Below, one piece after another: positions 1-9,866 of a stretch of DNA of 64,000 nt; positions within the stretch are counted from its first letter, which is position 1; each line of letters opens with the position of its first letter. The position numbers were made by a program, and so were the translations under genes. The stretch is from Azospirillum endophyticum (GTDB lineage: Bacteria; Pseudomonadota; Alphaproteobacteria; Azospirillales; Azospirillaceae): NCBI RefSeq assembly GCF_016595245.1, contig NZ_JAENHM010000073.1:442365-506364 (forward strand). The letters are read 5' to 3'. The notes below the pieces were generated by a model, which was given only the letters and a program-made list of their open reading frames with translations, ran no database searches and was not told where the DNA came from.

Positions 1-716
1 ACGCCATGCTGGACCGCATCGAGCGGCTGATGACCGGCATGCGGCAGGTGACCGACAGCGTGGCCCATGATCTGCGCACGCCGCTGACCCGCCTGCGCTC
101 CCGCATCGAGCTTGCGCTGCTGCACGAGACCGAGGACCCGGAGGTCTACCGGACCGTCCTGCAGGACACGATCGCCGAGGCCGACCGGCTGCTCGCCACC
201 TTCACCGCACTGCTGTCGATCGCCGAGGCGGAATCGGGCGCCAAGCGGCAGGACTTCGTGCCGGTCGAGCTGGCCGAGGTGGTGGAGCTGGCTGCCGACC
301 TCTACGAACCGGTGGCCGAGGAGCGCGGGCAGCGGCTGTCGCTGGACATCCGCGCCAGGCCGACCGTCCGCGGCAACGGCCAGCTCCTGGCCCAGGCGGT
401 GTCGAACCTGCTGGACAATGCCATCAAATACACGCCGGACGGCGGCATCATTACGCTCGTGCTCGACGGTCCGGCCCCCGGCCGTGCCGCCTGCATCGAG
501 GTCGCCGACAATGGTCCCGGCATTCCGGCGGAGATGCGCGACAAGGTCATCCAGCGCTTCGTCCGGCTCGACACCGCGCGGGCGTCACCCGGCAACGGGC
601 TGGGGCTCAGCCTGGTGGATGCGGTGGCGACGCTGCATGGCGCCCGGCTGGAACTGGGCGACAACGAGCCGGGGCTGAAGGTCGGTCTGGTGTTCCCGCC
701 CGAGGCCCGGCGCTAG
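1..716 (+). CDS. Sensor histidine kinase, C-terminal part (cut by left edge)
   Basis: This is the cytoplasmic end of a membrane two-component sensor kinase. The frame is open to the window edge, where it reads N-A-M-L-D-R-I-E, the usual end of a HAMP linker, so the ATG at position 6 is internal and the sensor and membrane parts lie outside. The HisKA phospho-acceptor is in SVAHDLRTPL (His codon at 66). The HATPase domain follows with N-box LLDNAIKYTP, G1 box ADNGPGIP and G2 box GNGLGLSLV. The catalytic core is complete and should autophosphorylate and pass phosphate to a response regulator, which is not visible here and is probably encoded upstream. Its stimulus cannot be told from this part. 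Confidence 0.93.
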   Translation, partial: AMLDRIERLMTGMRQVTDSVAHDLRTPLTRLRSRIELALLHETEDPEVYRTVLQDTIAEADRLLATFTALLSIAEAESGAKRQDFVPVELAEVVELAADLYEPVAEERGQRLSLDIRARPTVRGNGQLLAQAVSNLLDNAIKYTPDGGIITLVLDGPAPGRAACIEVADNGPGIPAEMRDKVIQRFVRLDTARASPGNGLGLSLVDAVATLHGARLELGDNEPGLKVGLVFPPEARR

Positions 717-743
717 CGGGCTTCCGTGCGGCGGTCAAAAAGA

Positions 744-763
744 AGCCCGCCGTGAGGCGGGCT
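744..763 (+). terminator. Stem-loop terminator after the histidine kinase
   Basis: AGCCCGCC (744-751) pairs perfectly with GGCGGGCT (756-763) around a GTGA tetraloop, 28 bases after the kinase stop. An A-rich stretch precedes it, but there is no clean T tract after it, so intrinsic termination is likely but not certain. The rest of the gap up to 957 shows no gene. Confidence 0.6.
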
Positions 764-957
764 CTTCAAGTGACATCAGCGAGAATGACTCCTTGGCGTC
801 AAAGGTTGATATGGGCCGGCCGGAACCGCCTTCCATACTCATCTTCGGACTACCGCCGATGGCCTAGCCTGCCGACTTTCCGCAACGTTGGCGGATCCTG
901 CGCGTTCTTCCCCCGGGGCCGTCCGCCGGGCGGTCGCAAGCGTGGGAGTTTCGAGAG

Positions 958-2046
958 ATGGCGACACCCAGCCGGCCAACCGCCTATCACGCCGCCACGC
1001 CCGGCGGCGGGCCGACGCAGGACGAGCCGCCGGCACGGGCCGGGCGCGGGGAACTGGCCGTCTTCACTTGGAAAGTGCTGATCGTCGCCGGGGTGGCGGC
1101 GCTGGGGATCTTCCTGTGGAAGATATCCGGCACGCTGCTGCTGATCTTCACCGGCGTGCTGTTCGCCATCCTGCTGCAGCGGCTGACCGGCTATGTGCAG
1201 CGGGGGACAGGGCTGGGCCATGGCTGGTCGCTGGCCATCGTGCTGGTGGTGCTGGTCCTGCTGGTCGGCGGCGGCGTCTGGCTGATGGGCACCTCGATGG
1301 CGGCGCAGCTCGGCCAGTTGCAGGAGCAGGTGACCAAGGCCATGGGCATGCTGCCCGACGGCTGGCGCGAGCGCATCACGGAGCAGGGCAAGGAATGGCC
1401 CTGGATGAACCAGTTGAGCAGTTTCGCCTCCGGCCTCGTCTATGTCGTCGGCGATGCCGTGGTGGTGATGTTCGCGGCGCTCTATCTGGCGGCGTCGCCG
1501 GGGGTCTACCAGCGGGGCGTGGTCCTGCTGGTGCCGCCGCGCGGCCAGAAGCGGGCCTGCGAAGTGATGGACGTCGCCGGGGACAGCCTGTGGAAATGGC
1601 TGATCGGGCAGCTCGTCGCGATGGCGGCGGTGGGAACGATGATCGCGGTCGGGCTTTGGCTGCTCGGCATCCCGTCGGCGCTGGCGCTGGGCATCGTCGC
1701 CGGGCTGCTGGAATTCATCCCGCTGGTCGGCCCCTTCCTGGCGGCGGTGCCGGCCCTGCTGATCGGCTTCGCCCAGTCGCCGCAGGACGCGCTGTGGGTC
1801 GCCGGGCTCTATCTGGTCATCCAGCAGGTCGAAGGCAACCTGATCACGCCGCTGCTGCAGAAACGGGTGGTCGACCTGCCGCCGGTGGTCACCATCGGCG
1901 CCATCGCCGCCGGCGGGGTGCTGTTCGGCATCATGGGCATGTTCCTGGCGACGCCGCTCGCCGTGGTCGTGCTGGTCCTGGTCAACCTGCTCTATATCGA
2001 GGACAAGCTGGGGCAGCCCAGGCACTTCCCCAGCGACCATTCCTGA
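958..2046 (+). CDS. AI-2E family transporter (PerM/YhhT-like permease)
   Basis: A 362-residue inner-membrane protein of the AI-2E transporter (PF01594) family, whose members export or exchange small solutes; the substrate cannot be predicted from sequence. A hydrophilic, Pro-rich N-terminus of about 35 residues is followed by a pair of membrane helices (about 38-78), a further helix near 88-108, a soluble amphipathic stretch, and a C-terminal group of helices from about residue 200. The conserved family signatures EFIPLVGPFLAAVPA and QQVEGNLITPLL are present. The ATG at 958 follows a purine-rich GAGAG. The gene converges with the MFS exporter 19 bases downstream and appears to be monocistronic. 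Confidence 0.9.
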   Translation: MATPSRPTAYHAATPGGGPTQDEPPARAGRGELAVFTWKVLIVAGVAALGIFLWKISGTLLLIFTGVLFAILLQRLTGYVQRGTGLGHGWSLAIVLVVLVLLVGGGVWLMGTSMAAQLGQLQEQVTKAMGMLPDGWRERITEQGKEWPWMNQLSSFASGLVYVVGDAVVVMFAALYLAASPGVYQRGVVLLVPPRGQKRACEVMDVAGDSLWKWLIGQLVAMAAVGTMIAVGLWLLGIPSALALGIVAGLLEFIPLVGPFLAAVPALLIGFAQSPQDALWVAGLYLVIQQVEGNLITPLLQKRVVDLPPVVTIGAIAAGGVLFGIMGMFLATPLAVVVLVLVNLLYIEDKLGQPRHFPSDHS

Positions 2047-2065
2047 GCGACCGGTTCCCGGTCCC

Positions 2066-3619
2066 TCAGCCTTCCGCCGGAGCGGTCGCGGAGCGGCCGG
2101 GATCGGCGGAGCGCAGCGGCAGTTCCTTGAGGAACAGCGTCATGGCGAAGGAGACGACCGCCAGCGCCGCCGCCAGTAGGAACAGAGTGGCGAAGCCATG
2201 CTCCAGAGTCGCCACCACCCCGCCGCGGGCGGCGGGGGGCAGCGCGGCCAGGGCGGCGGCGCCATGGTCGAGAACCGCGCGGCCGGACAGGCCGGCACTC
2301 TCGAGCCGTTCGGACACCACCGCGTTGAACACGGCGCCGAACACGGCGACGCCGACCGACCCGCCGAGCGAGCGGAAGAACCCCACCGCCGCGGTGGCGG
2401 CGCCCAGATCGCGCTGGTCCACCGCGTTCTGCACGGCCACCGTCATCACCGGCATCACCAGCCCCAGCCCCATGCCCAGCGGCACCAGGATCAGGGTCGA
2501 CCACAGCCCGTCCGCCGCCAGAGCGGGCAGGGTGCCCAGCAGCGCGTACATCGCGCAGGACAGTGCCAGGCCGGCCAGCGGAAAGGCCTTGTAGCGCCCG
2601 GTCCGCGCGATCAGGCGTCCGCCGCCGACCGATCCGACGGTCATGCCCAGCACCAGCGGCAGCAGCAGCAGCCCCGACGTCGTGGCGCTGGCTCCCTGAA
2701 CCAGCTGGAGGTGAAGCGGCAGATAGACGATGCCGGCGAACAGGACCATCGCCGACACCGCCACCACCGGTGTCGCGACCGCCACCACCGGGAGGCGGAA
2801 CAGGTGGAGCGGCAGGATCGGCTCCTCGATCCGGCGCTCATGCCAGAGGAAGACCGCCAGCAGGACGAGGCCGGCGCCCAGCAGGCCCAGCGCCGCCGGG
2901 CTGCCCCAGCCCATGGCGTCACCGCGGGTGGCGACGACCAGCAGGCTGGTCACCGCACCGGTCAGCAGCGCCGCCCCGGCCAGATCGATGCGCGGCCTGG
3001 CCCGGCCGGCGGGCAGGCGCGACAGGGTGCCGCGGGTCATGGCGAGCGCCGCGACTCCCAGCGGCAGGTTGATCAGGAAGATCCAATGCCAGCCGATGGT
3101 CTCGGTGAAGATGCCGCCCAGCAGCGGACCGGCGACGCTGGCCAGCGCGAAGACGCCGCCGATCATGCCCTGGTAGCGCCCGCGCTCGCGCGGGGCGACC
3201 ACGTCGCCGATGATGGTGAAGGCCAGCGACATCAGCCCGCCGCCGCCCAGCCCCTGAAGCCCGCGGAACAGGATCAGCTGCGTCATGCTCTGCGCCATCG
3301 CGCACAGCACGGAACCGGCGAGGAACAGCACGATCGCCGTCTGCAGCACCCGCTTGCGGCCATAAAGGTCCGACAGCTTGCCGTAGATCGGCGTGGTGGT
3401 GGTGGAAGTCAGCAGATAGGCGGTGACGACCCAGGGCAGCATGTCCAGACCGCCGAACTGGCTCGCCATCGTCGGCAGCGCCGTGGCGACGATGGTCTGG
3501 TCCATCGCCGCCATCAGCATCGCCAGCGCCACGCCGCTGAACACCCGCAGGATTTCCTGGTGGGTGAAGACGGGATGCGCGGAGGCGGGCTGGGCCGGGC
3601 GGGCGGCGGTCTCTGTCAT
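2066..3619 (-). CDS. MFS drug exporter, DHA2 (EmrB/QacA) family
   Basis: A 517-residue proton-driven multidrug exporter of the 14-helix DHA2 family. Visible signatures are the helix-1 motif AAMDQTIVATALPT (motif D1 of the family), the loop 2-3 motif GKLSDLYGRKRV (motif A), RGLQGLGGGGLMSLAF (motif B) and the antiporter motif C in helix 5, GPLLGGIF followed by WHWIFLINLPLG. Length and helix pattern are normal for the family. No EmrA-type adaptor or regulator adjoins it, so it probably works alone across the inner membrane. The substrate is unknown. The start at 3619 gives the conventional short cytoplasmic tail before helix 1. Confidence 0.92.
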   Translation of the reverse strand: MTETAARPAQPASAHPVFTHQEILRVFSGVALAMLMAAMDQTIVATALPTMASQFGGLDMLPWVVTAYLLTSTTTTPIYGKLSDLYGRKRVLQTAIVLFLAGSVLCAMAQSMTQLILFRGLQGLGGGGLMSLAFTIIGDVVAPRERGRYQGMIGGVFALASVAGPLLGGIFTETIGWHWIFLINLPLGVAALAMTRGTLSRLPAGRARPRIDLAGAALLTGAVTSLLVVATRGDAMGWGSPAALGLLGAGLVLLAVFLWHERRIEEPILPLHLFRLPVVAVATPVVAVSAMVLFAGIVYLPLHLQLVQGASATTSGLLLLPLVLGMTVGSVGGGRLIARTGRYKAFPLAGLALSCAMYALLGTLPALAADGLWSTLILVPLGMGLGLVMPVMTVAVQNAVDQRDLGAATAAVGFFRSLGGSVGVAVFGAVFNAVVSERLESAGLSGRAVLDHGAAALAALPPAARGGVVATLEHGFATLFLLAAALAVVSFAMTLFLKELPLRSADPGRSATAPAEG

Positions 3620-3660
3620 GGTCGGGCGTCTCTGACTGAAGGCTTTGAACGATCAAATCT

Positions 3661-3776
3661 CCCTCTCCCCCCCCCCGGGGAGAGGGTCGGGGTGAGGGGG
3701 ATACACGGGGAGGATTTTCGGTAAAGGGCCGCCGCGCGACCCCCTCACCCTAACCCTCTCCCCGGGGGGAGAGGGG
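3661..3776. repeat. Composite palindromic intergenic repeat, copy 1
   Basis: Two GC-rich arms (3661-3700 and 3740-3776) are near-perfect inverted copies of one another. The right arm begins CCCCTCACCCTAACCCTC, and the left arm carries the complement GAGGGTCGGGGTGAGGGG. Each arm is also a small hairpin (CCCTCTCCCC/GGGGAGAGGG), so the element can fold into nested stems. It lies in the 180-base gap between sppA and the MFS gene, which run in the same direction, and may act as an attenuator or a dispersed repeat. Related copies are at 28063-28213 and 37661-37810. Confidence 0.8.
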
Positions 3777-3798
3777 ACATAGCTGAGGCTCACCCTCC

Positions 3799-5550
3799 TC
3801 ACCGGTCCAGCGACATCGTCGGCATGCGGGCCTGGACGCCTTCGCCCTGCGCAGCGGCCAGCAGGGGCCGCAGCTGGGCCAGCAGCGGGCGCAGCTCGGC
3901 CACGGCGGCCAGGGCGCCGACCAGTTCGCCCTTGCCCGACACCAGATCCATCAGCTGGTCGGTCACCGATTTCGGCGGCGGGTAGGGAGCCAGCGTCACC
4001 GCGGCGTCGGGAGACAGGCCGGCGGCGGTGCGGGCCAGGGTCAATGCCTGCTCCTGGCCGCCCAGATCGTCGACGAGACCGAGTTCGCGGGCCTGGGCAC
4101 CGGTCCAGACGCGGCCCTTGGCGACGCCGCGTGCCTGTTCCGGCGACATCCGCCGGGCTTCGGCGACCCTCTGCAGGAAATTGGCATAGGTGTCGTCGAT
4201 GATGGCATTCAGCCGTTCGGACTCGCTGTCGGCGAAGGGGCGCAGCGGCGACCACATGCCGGCGTTCCGTCCGCCCTGCACCCGGTCCCAGTGCACGCCG
4301 AGCTTGTCGGACAGGCCGCCGACGGCAAATTTGCCGGCGACGACGCCGATCGAGCCGGTGACGGTGGCGGGCGAGGCGACGATGCGGTCGGCGGCGAGCG
4401 CGATCCAATAGCCGCCCGAGGCGGCGGTGTCGCCCATGCTGGCGATCACCGGCTTGCCGCTCTGCCGCGCCCTGACCAGCGCCCGCCGGATCGCCTCGGA
4501 CGCGGAAACGGCACCGCCGCCGCTGTCGATGCGGAACAGGATGGCACGGACCTCGGGATCGTCGGTGGCATCCTCGATGGCCTCGACGATGGTCTCCGAC
4601 CCGGCGGAAACGCCGCCCAGCGCCGGCTTGCCGCTCTCGCCGCCGGTGATGGTGCCGACGGCATGGATCAGCGCGATGGTCGGCCCGTGGTCGTTGGGGC
4701 TGCCGGCGACCGACAGATAGTCGGCCGGCTCCATCGTCTCGGCAGTGTCGCCGGCCCGCTTCAACGCCGCGTCGCGGGCCTCGTCGGCATAGCCGAGCTT
4801 GTCGACGAGCTTCTGGTCCAGCGCTTCCTTGCTCAGCAGCGGCGCCTTGTCCATGGCCGCCCGCACCGCGGCGGGGGCGAGGCGCCGGCTCTTGGCGATG
4901 CCGTCGACCAGTTGGTTGGTCAGATCGGAGACCAGGGACTCCATCATCTCGCGGTTTGCCGGGGTCATGCCGGCCTTGGTGAAGGTCTCGGCGAAGCTCT
5001 TGTATTCCTCGCGCTGGGCGAATTGCGGCTGCACGCCCAACTGGTCGAAGGCGTCGCGGGCGAAGGGCAGTTCCGCCGACAGGCCGGTGATGCCCAGCGT
5101 GCCCAGCGGCTGCAGCCAGACCTCGTCGAAGGCACTGGCCAGCAGGTAGGAGCGGTTGCCGGGCCCGGCTCCGCCATACTCCTCGGCGAAGGCCACGGCG
5201 AAGCGGCCGGAGGCGCGGAAGCGCTCGATGGCGGTCCGCAGTTCCTGCGTCTGGGCGAAGCCGACGCTGTCGTCGCCGAAACGGGCCAGCACGCCCTTCA
5301 CCCGCGGGTCGCGCCGTCCGCCGTCCAGGGCGTCCAGCACTTCGCGCAGCGTCGCCTGATGTTCGAACAGGCTGCCGATCCTGCCGCTCTCGCTTTCGGC
5401 CAGCGGCTTGGTCAGGTCGAGTTCCAGCACCACCGAATCGGGCAGGGTGGGTTCATGACGGACCGCCAGCACCACCACCGTCACCGCACCGGCCACCAGC
5501 AACAGGCCGATGAGCGCGAACAGACGGACGAAGAAACGGACGATCGCCAT
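3799..5550 (-). CDS. sppA: Signal peptide peptidase SppA, 67K (double-domain) type
   Basis: A 583-residue membrane-anchored serine protease of family S49 that degrades cleaved signal peptides on the periplasmic side of the inner membrane. One N-terminal transmembrane anchor (about 10-30) is followed by two tandem S49 domains, as in Escherichia coli SppA. The general-base Lys is K184 in EEYKSF of the first domain. The nucleophile is S378 in DTAASGGYWIA of the second. The glycine-rich RIDSGGGAVSASE segment lies near 340. Both catalytic residues and the full length are present, so the enzyme should be active. It follows an AhpD-like gene on the same strand by 72 bases and could be co-transcribed. 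Confidence 0.95.
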   Translation of the reverse strand: MAIVRFFVRLFALIGLLLVAGAVTVVVLAVRHEPTLPDSVVLELDLTKPLAESESGRIGSLFEHQATLREVLDALDGGRRDPRVKGVLARFGDDSVGFAQTQELRTAIERFRASGRFAVAFAEEYGGAGPGNRSYLLASAFDEVWLQPLGTLGITGLSAELPFARDAFDQLGVQPQFAQREEYKSFAETFTKAGMTPANREMMESLVSDLTNQLVDGIAKSRRLAPAAVRAAMDKAPLLSKEALDQKLVDKLGYADEARDAALKRAGDTAETMEPADYLSVAGSPNDHGPTIALIHAVGTITGGESGKPALGGVSAGSETIVEAIEDATDDPEVRAILFRIDSGGGAVSASEAIRRALVRARQSGKPVIASMGDTAASGGYWIALAADRIVASPATVTGSIGVVAGKFAVGGLSDKLGVHWDRVQGGRNAGMWSPLRPFADSESERLNAIIDDTYANFLQRVAEARRMSPEQARGVAKGRVWTGAQARELGLVDDLGGQEQALTLARTAAGLSPDAAVTLAPYPPPKSVTDQLMDLVSGKGELVGALAAVAELRPLLAQLRPLLAAAQGEGVQARMPTMSLDR

Positions 5551-5622
5551 GATTCCTACCTTGTGTGGCCTCGACGGTGCCGGGGGACGGCGGTAACGAT
5601 CCTGCTCTCGCAGAGCCTGCCC

Positions 5623-6195
5623 CTATCGATCCTGGCTGTGGTACTCGCGGTTCGGGATCATGTCCACCGCGGTCGCCAGGCGGTTGGACATGTTGTAGAA
5701 GGCCGCCGTATCGGCAATGTCGAAGATGTCTTCCGCGCTGAATCCGACGGCGCGCAACGCCTCGCGGTCGGGCTCGCCCACCGACATCGGGTCCTCGGTC
5801 AGCTTCCAGGCGAAGTCGAGCATGGCGCGCTGGCGCGGTTCCAGCAGGGCGACGCGGTAATTGGCGACCAGCATCTCGCCCAGCTCCGGATCGCCGGACA
5901 GCTTGCGCACCGCCTGCCCATGGGCGACCAGGCAGTAGTAGCAATGGTTGGCGGAGGAGACGACGACCGCGATCATCTCGCGCTCGAGCTTGCTGAGGCC
6001 GCTCTCGCCCAGCATCAGCTCGTTGTAGAGCATGGCGAAGTTGCGCAGCTTCTTCGGCCGTAGGCTGTAGGCCTGGAGCACGTTGGGCACGAAGCCCAGC
6101 TTTTCCGTGCACTTGTCGAACAGCGCCTGCATGTCGGCGTCGAGGTCCGGCTTTTCCGGCAGGGCCAGGGCCATGACGTGATCGGGTTGCGGCAT
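5623..6195 (-). CDS. AhpD-like peroxidase-related protein (carboxymuconolactone decarboxylase family)
   Basis: A 190-residue cytoplasmic protein of the AhpD/CMD superfamily, in the subgroup usually named peroxidase-related enzyme. The redox motif is C85-Y-Y-C88 followed by H92 (NHCYYCLVAHG), the arrangement used by AhpD for thiol-based peroxide reduction. An E-R-E-M-I-A-V segment precedes it, as in other members. The CMD fold occurs as a single domain flanked by an N-terminal extension of about 40 residues and a C-terminal tail typical of this subgroup. The physiological electron donor and substrate are unknown. It lies upstream of sppA on the same strand and diverges from the response regulator. 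Confidence 0.88.
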   Translation of the reverse strand: MPQPDHVMALALPEKPDLDADMQALFDKCTEKLGFVPNVLQAYSLRPKKLRNFAMLYNELMLGESGLSKLEREMIAVVVSSANHCYYCLVAHGQAVRKLSGDPELGEMLVANYRVALLEPRQRAMLDFAWKLTEDPMSVGEPDREALRAVGFSAEDIFDIADTAAFYNMSNRLATAVDMIPNREYHSQDR

Positions 6196-6365
6196 CGGGC
6201 GGTTCCTCTTCTCTTTGATTGGTGGGCCTGTGCGGCCGGGCGAGGGTAACCGCGGCGGGGTCGGCTTGTCTCCCGTTCCGCTTGCCTCTCGCCAATTGGG
6301 ACCGGCTGTGCCAGAAGGGGAGGAGTGAATGCGGGGATATGGCCCGGTTGGCGAGACAGGGGGCG

Positions 6366-7433
6366 ATGACCCAGCCGAAGCTCGATCTTCTCTCCGTCCT
6401 GGTGGTGGAGGACAGCGGGTTCATCCGCACGGTCCTGGCCGCCACCCTGCGTGCCATCGGCATCGGCCGGGTCGAGGGCGTGGCGAGCGGCGCCGACGCG
6501 ATCCGCTGGCTAGAGGACCGCCGCGCGGCGCTGCCGCCGGGGACCGCTCCGGTCGACTTGATCCTGTCCGATCTGGTGATGCCCGAGGTGAACGGGCTGA
6601 TGCTTCTGCGGTGGATTCGCTCCAGCCCCAGGAGCCCGGACAAGTTCCTGCCGGTCCTGATGCTGTCGGGCGCTGCCGACCGCCAGTATGTGGAGCAGGC
6701 ACGCGATCTCGGCGCCACCGACTTCATCGCCAAGCCGTTCTCCGCCCAGACGATCGCCAGCCGCCTGCTGTTCGCCCTTGCCCGGCCGCGCCGCTTCGTG
6801 CTGGCCAAGGGCTATTTCGGCCCCGACCGCCGCCGCGCCGACAAGCCGGTGGCGATGGATTGCCGGATGACCGCGCCGTCGGAGATCCTGATCGTGCACA
6901 GCGCGTCGAAGGCACGCGGCATCGACCGTTTCCCCGTCATCTATTTCGACCTGCCCAACCGGCTGGGCGCCAAGGTCGGCCTTGCCCCGCGCGATCCGGT
7001 CCCGACTTTGCCGCCGGAAGTTCTCGCCGCCGCGGAGGAGGAGATCCTGAACCGTGCCGGCGATTACGCCGTCTGGATCGGCGCGGAGGTGGAGGAGATG
7101 GGCCGCCGCATCGACCGGCTGCCGCATGAGCCGGCGGCGGTGCCCGGCCTGCTGGCCCAGGTCAACCGCTCCGCCCACGAGATGCGGGGGCAGGGCGGCA
7201 TCTTCGGTTATCCCCTGATCACCCACATCGCCAAGTCGCTCTACGAAGCGACCCGCAACGGTCCGACCGCCGTGACCGCCAGCGAGCACCTGCTGTTCAA
7301 GGCCCATGTGGATGCGATCAGGGCGGTGATGACCGGCCGCGTCAGCGGCGACGGCGGGGCCACCGGGCAGCAACTGCTGGCGTCGCTGGAGGTGGCGAAG
7401 CGCAAGCACGCCAAGGCGAGTGGGGCAGGGTGA
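6366..7433 (+). CDS. Response regulator with C-terminal Hpt-like region
   Basis: A 355-residue cytoplasmic two-component protein. The CheY-like receiver (about 9-135) has the acidic pair E15-D16, phospho-acceptor D69 in LILSDLVMPE, and K123 in IAKPF. Next comes a FGPDRRR element (151-157), frequent in Rhodospirillales receivers. The C-terminal part (about 215-330) is helical and contains SAHEMRGQGG with H271, which resembles the phospho-histidine site of Hpt domains. No DNA-binding output domain is seen, so it may relay phosphate or sequester it. An in-frame ATG at 6339 is an alternative start; both have only moderate ribosome sites. Its kinase is not adjacent. Confidence 0.82.
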   Translation: MTQPKLDLLSVLVVEDSGFIRTVLAATLRAIGIGRVEGVASGADAIRWLEDRRAALPPGTAPVDLILSDLVMPEVNGLMLLRWIRSSPRSPDKFLPVLMLSGAADRQYVEQARDLGATDFIAKPFSAQTIASRLLFALARPRRFVLAKGYFGPDRRRADKPVAMDCRMTAPSEILIVHSASKARGIDRFPVIYFDLPNRLGAKVGLAPRDPVPTLPPEVLAAAEEEILNRAGDYAVWIGAEVEEMGRRIDRLPHEPAAVPGLLAQVNRSAHEMRGQGGIFGYPLITHIAKSLYEATRNGPTAVTASEHLLFKAHVDAIRAVMTGRVSGDGGATGQQLLASLEVAKRKHAKASGAG

Positions 7434-7500
7434 GGGGCTTCAAACTTCCCTTATCCTAGGGGGCGTGATCCCTACCGAATGTCAGCTCCTTTCCGTACCC

Positions 7501-9573
7501 TCACGCCGCCCGGATTTTCCCGATGAAGGCGGCCACGTCGTTGCGCAGGCCGTCGGCGTTCCGCTTCAGCGCGTCGGCCATGGAGAGAACCTCCTTCGCC
7601 ATCGCGCCGGCGCGTCCGGCTTCGGTGCCGACCAGGGCGGCGTTGTGGGACACCTCGTCGGTGCCGTCGGCGGCTTGGCGGACGTTGCGGCCGATCTCCG
7701 CGGTGGCGGCGTTCTGCTCCTCCACCGCGGCGGCAACGGCGGAGATGTTCTCCTCGATCCGGGTCACGATGGTGCCGATGTCGTCGATGGCGGTGACGGT
7801 GTGGCCGGTCGCCGACTGGATCTCGGCGACCTTGGCGGTGATGTCCTCGGTGGCCTTGGCGGTCTGGTTGGCGAGCTGCTTCACCTCCTGGGCCACCACC
7901 GCGAAGCCCTTGCCGGCCTCGCCGGCGCGGGCGGCCTCGATGGTGGCGTTCAGCGCCAGCAGGTTGGTCTGGCTCGCGATGTCGGTGATCATCCGGACGA
8001 TCTCGCCCACCTGCCGGGCGGCGGCGCTGAGATCGCCGATGACTTCGGCGGTGTGCCGGACGTCGGTGACCGCCCGTTCCGCCATCTCGGTCGAGCCCGC
8101 CATCTGCCGCCCGATCTCGGCGATGGAGGCGGTCAGCTCCTCCGCCGCTGCCGCGACCGCCTGAACATTGTCGGACGCTCCCTCCGACGCGCGGGCGACG
8201 GAGAGCACATGGACTTCGGTGTCCGACGCGATGCGGCTCATCTGCTCGGCATTGCCGCGCAGGCCGCTGGCGGCGCCCGCCAGTTGTTCGGCGACCTTTT
8301 CGATATGGCGGTCGAACTCCGCCACCAGCCGTTCCAGCCGCTCGGCCTCGCGCAGGCGGTCCTCCTGGTGCCGCCGCTGCTCGGCGGTGAGCCGGTCCGC
8401 CTCGGCGAGGCCGAGACGGAACTGGTCGAGGCGGCGGGCCATGGCGCCCAGCTCGTCCGCGCGTCCGGCCCCGTCGATGGTCAGGTCGCGTTCTCCGGCC
8501 TCCAGCCGGGCCATGTCGCCGTTCAGGCGGGCGATGGGCCGGGTGATGTTGCGGGCGACCAGCACGGCGATGACGCTCATCGTCACCAGCAGGATCGCCA
8601 GACCGGCGGCAACCCCGATCAGCCGGTTCATCGAGTCCCGTGCGTCGCGGTTGGCGAGCCCGATCAGGTCTTCGGCGACATGGGTTTCGACGCTGCGCAG
8701 CATGTCGATGGTGACGGTGATGGTATCGAACCACTTTCCAGCGTCGATGCCCCGGTTGTCCGCCCCATAGGCGGAGGCGACGCCGATCCGCCGCATCCGC
8801 TCGACCTCGGCGATGGCCGGGCCGGCGAGGGTCTGATCGTAATAATGCGCCTGTTCCGCCGTCAGCTTGGACTTCAGGCCGCCCATCAGCGCCTTGTACT
8901 CGCCCGACAGCTCGATGAAACGCTCATGCGCGTCGGCGGGGAAGCGGTCCTTGCGGAAGGCGCCGCCGCCCACGGCGCGCTGCTGCCCCAGCCGTTCCTT
9001 CGCCTCCGACAAGGAGACCATGGCGTCGGCGGCGCGCAGCTGGTCGCTGTCGTCGGACAGGGAGCGCGCCTGCCCGGCGGCGTCCAACAGCTTGCGGATC
9101 GTCGCGCTGTAACTTTTCACCACCTCCATCGAGGACTGCGACAGGCCGTCGACGCCGGAGCGCAGTCCGGCCAGCTGCGACAATGCGTCGCGGGCGCCGG
9201 TGAACGCTTCGGCGACCTGGGGATCGCGGATGCGGGCATCGGCGAATTGCCGGGTCAACTCCGCCAGCCTGGCGTCGGCCGCGGTCCGCACCGTCTCCAT
9301 GCGCCGGCGGTCGTCGTCCAGCTTGCCGCTGAGGAAGATGGAGGAGGACCCGCGCTCCTTCTGCAGCTCATGCACCAGGCTGGTCATGCCCACCGACAGA
9401 CGGGTGACGGAGGCGAGATCGGCGGCCCGGCGGCTGGAGTCGACCTGTTCCCAGACCAGCAGCGACGACAGGACGACCACCCCGCCTATCGGGACGGACA
9501 GGGCGAGCACCATCTTCCGCGTGAAGCGCAGGTCGCCGAGCAGCCGATCCGCAACCTTCAAAAGCGAAACCAT
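7501..9573 (-). CDS. Methyl-accepting chemotaxis protein with NIT-type sensor domain
   Basis: A 690-residue transmembrane chemoreceptor. Helix 1 lies at about 20-38 and helix 2 at about 319-339. The periplasmic region between them carries the NIT (nitrate/nitrite-sensing) hallmark [18 protein letters not shown] domain follows helix 2 ([19 protein letters not shown]), then a long coiled-coil signalling domain with the conserved hairpin [13 protein letters not shown]. No C-terminal CheR-binding pentapeptide is visible. I chose the ATG at 9573 because GGAG sits seven bases upstream; the frame also extends to 9645. Nitrate or nitrite sensing is inferred from the domain only. The gene stands apart from any che cluster. 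Confidence 0.9.
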   Translation of the reverse strand: MVSLLKVADRLLGDLRFTRKMVLALSVPIGGVVVLSSLLVWEQVDSSRRAADLASVTRLSVGMTSLVHELQKERGSSSIFLSGKLDDDRRRMETVRTAADARLAELTRQFADARIRDPQVAEAFTGARDALSQLAGLRSGVDGLSQSSMEVVKSYSATIRKLLDAAGQARSLSDDSDQLRAADAMVSLSEAKERLGQQRAVGGGAFRKDRFPADAHERFIELSGEYKALMGGLKSKLTAEQAHYYDQTLAGPAIAEVERMRRIGVASAYGADNRGIDAGKWFDTITVTIDMLRSVETHVAEDLIGLANRDARDSMNRLIGVAAGLAILLVTMSVIAVLVARNITRPIARLNGDMARLEAGERDLTIDGAGRADELGAMARRLDQFRLGLAEADRLTAEQRRHQEDRLREAERLERLVAEFDRHIEKVAEQLAGAASGLRGNAEQMSRIASDTEVHVLSVARASEGASDNVQAVAAAAEELTASIAEIGRQMAGSTEMAERAVTDVRHTAEVIGDLSAAARQVGEIVRMITDIASQTNLLALNATIEAARAGEAGKGFAVVAQEVKQLANQTAKATEDITAKVAEIQSATGHTVTAIDDIGTIVTRIEENISAVAAAVEEQNAATAEIGRNVRQAADGTDEVSHNAALVGTEAGRAGAMAKEVLSMADALKRNADGLRNDVAAFIGKIRAA

Positions 9574-9866
9574 CTCATAACTCCAGCAGACGAGGCTGTC
9601 ACGACATGACCACAGAGAATTTCCGGCCGAAGGTATGAAAGCCAAGGAGTTAAAGCACAGTTAGGTTTAACCACGAGGTTGGTGGGGTGATTGTTAAGTC
9701 ACTCCATGACCGGACCCGTCCGGCGGATCCCGGCCAAAGCGCTGCGCCGGACCGTCCGGCCGCGAAATTTGCCTCGCTTCCGTCGCGTCGCGGCGGTAGA
9801 ACGTCAGTCCCGGTCCGCAGGTCTCTTGGGTTCGTGGCGTGACCGGAGCGGTCTTCCGGAGCGTCC

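Noticed and set aside
3661-3776. A CRISPR array or phage attachment site
   Set aside because: There are only two arms, inverted and not direct, with no spacers or cas or integrase genes.
7420-9609. A 729-codon plus-strand open frame opposite the chemoreceptor
   Set aside because: Its composition is typical of an antisense shadow and it matches no family; the minus strand encodes the NIT, HAMP and signalling domains.
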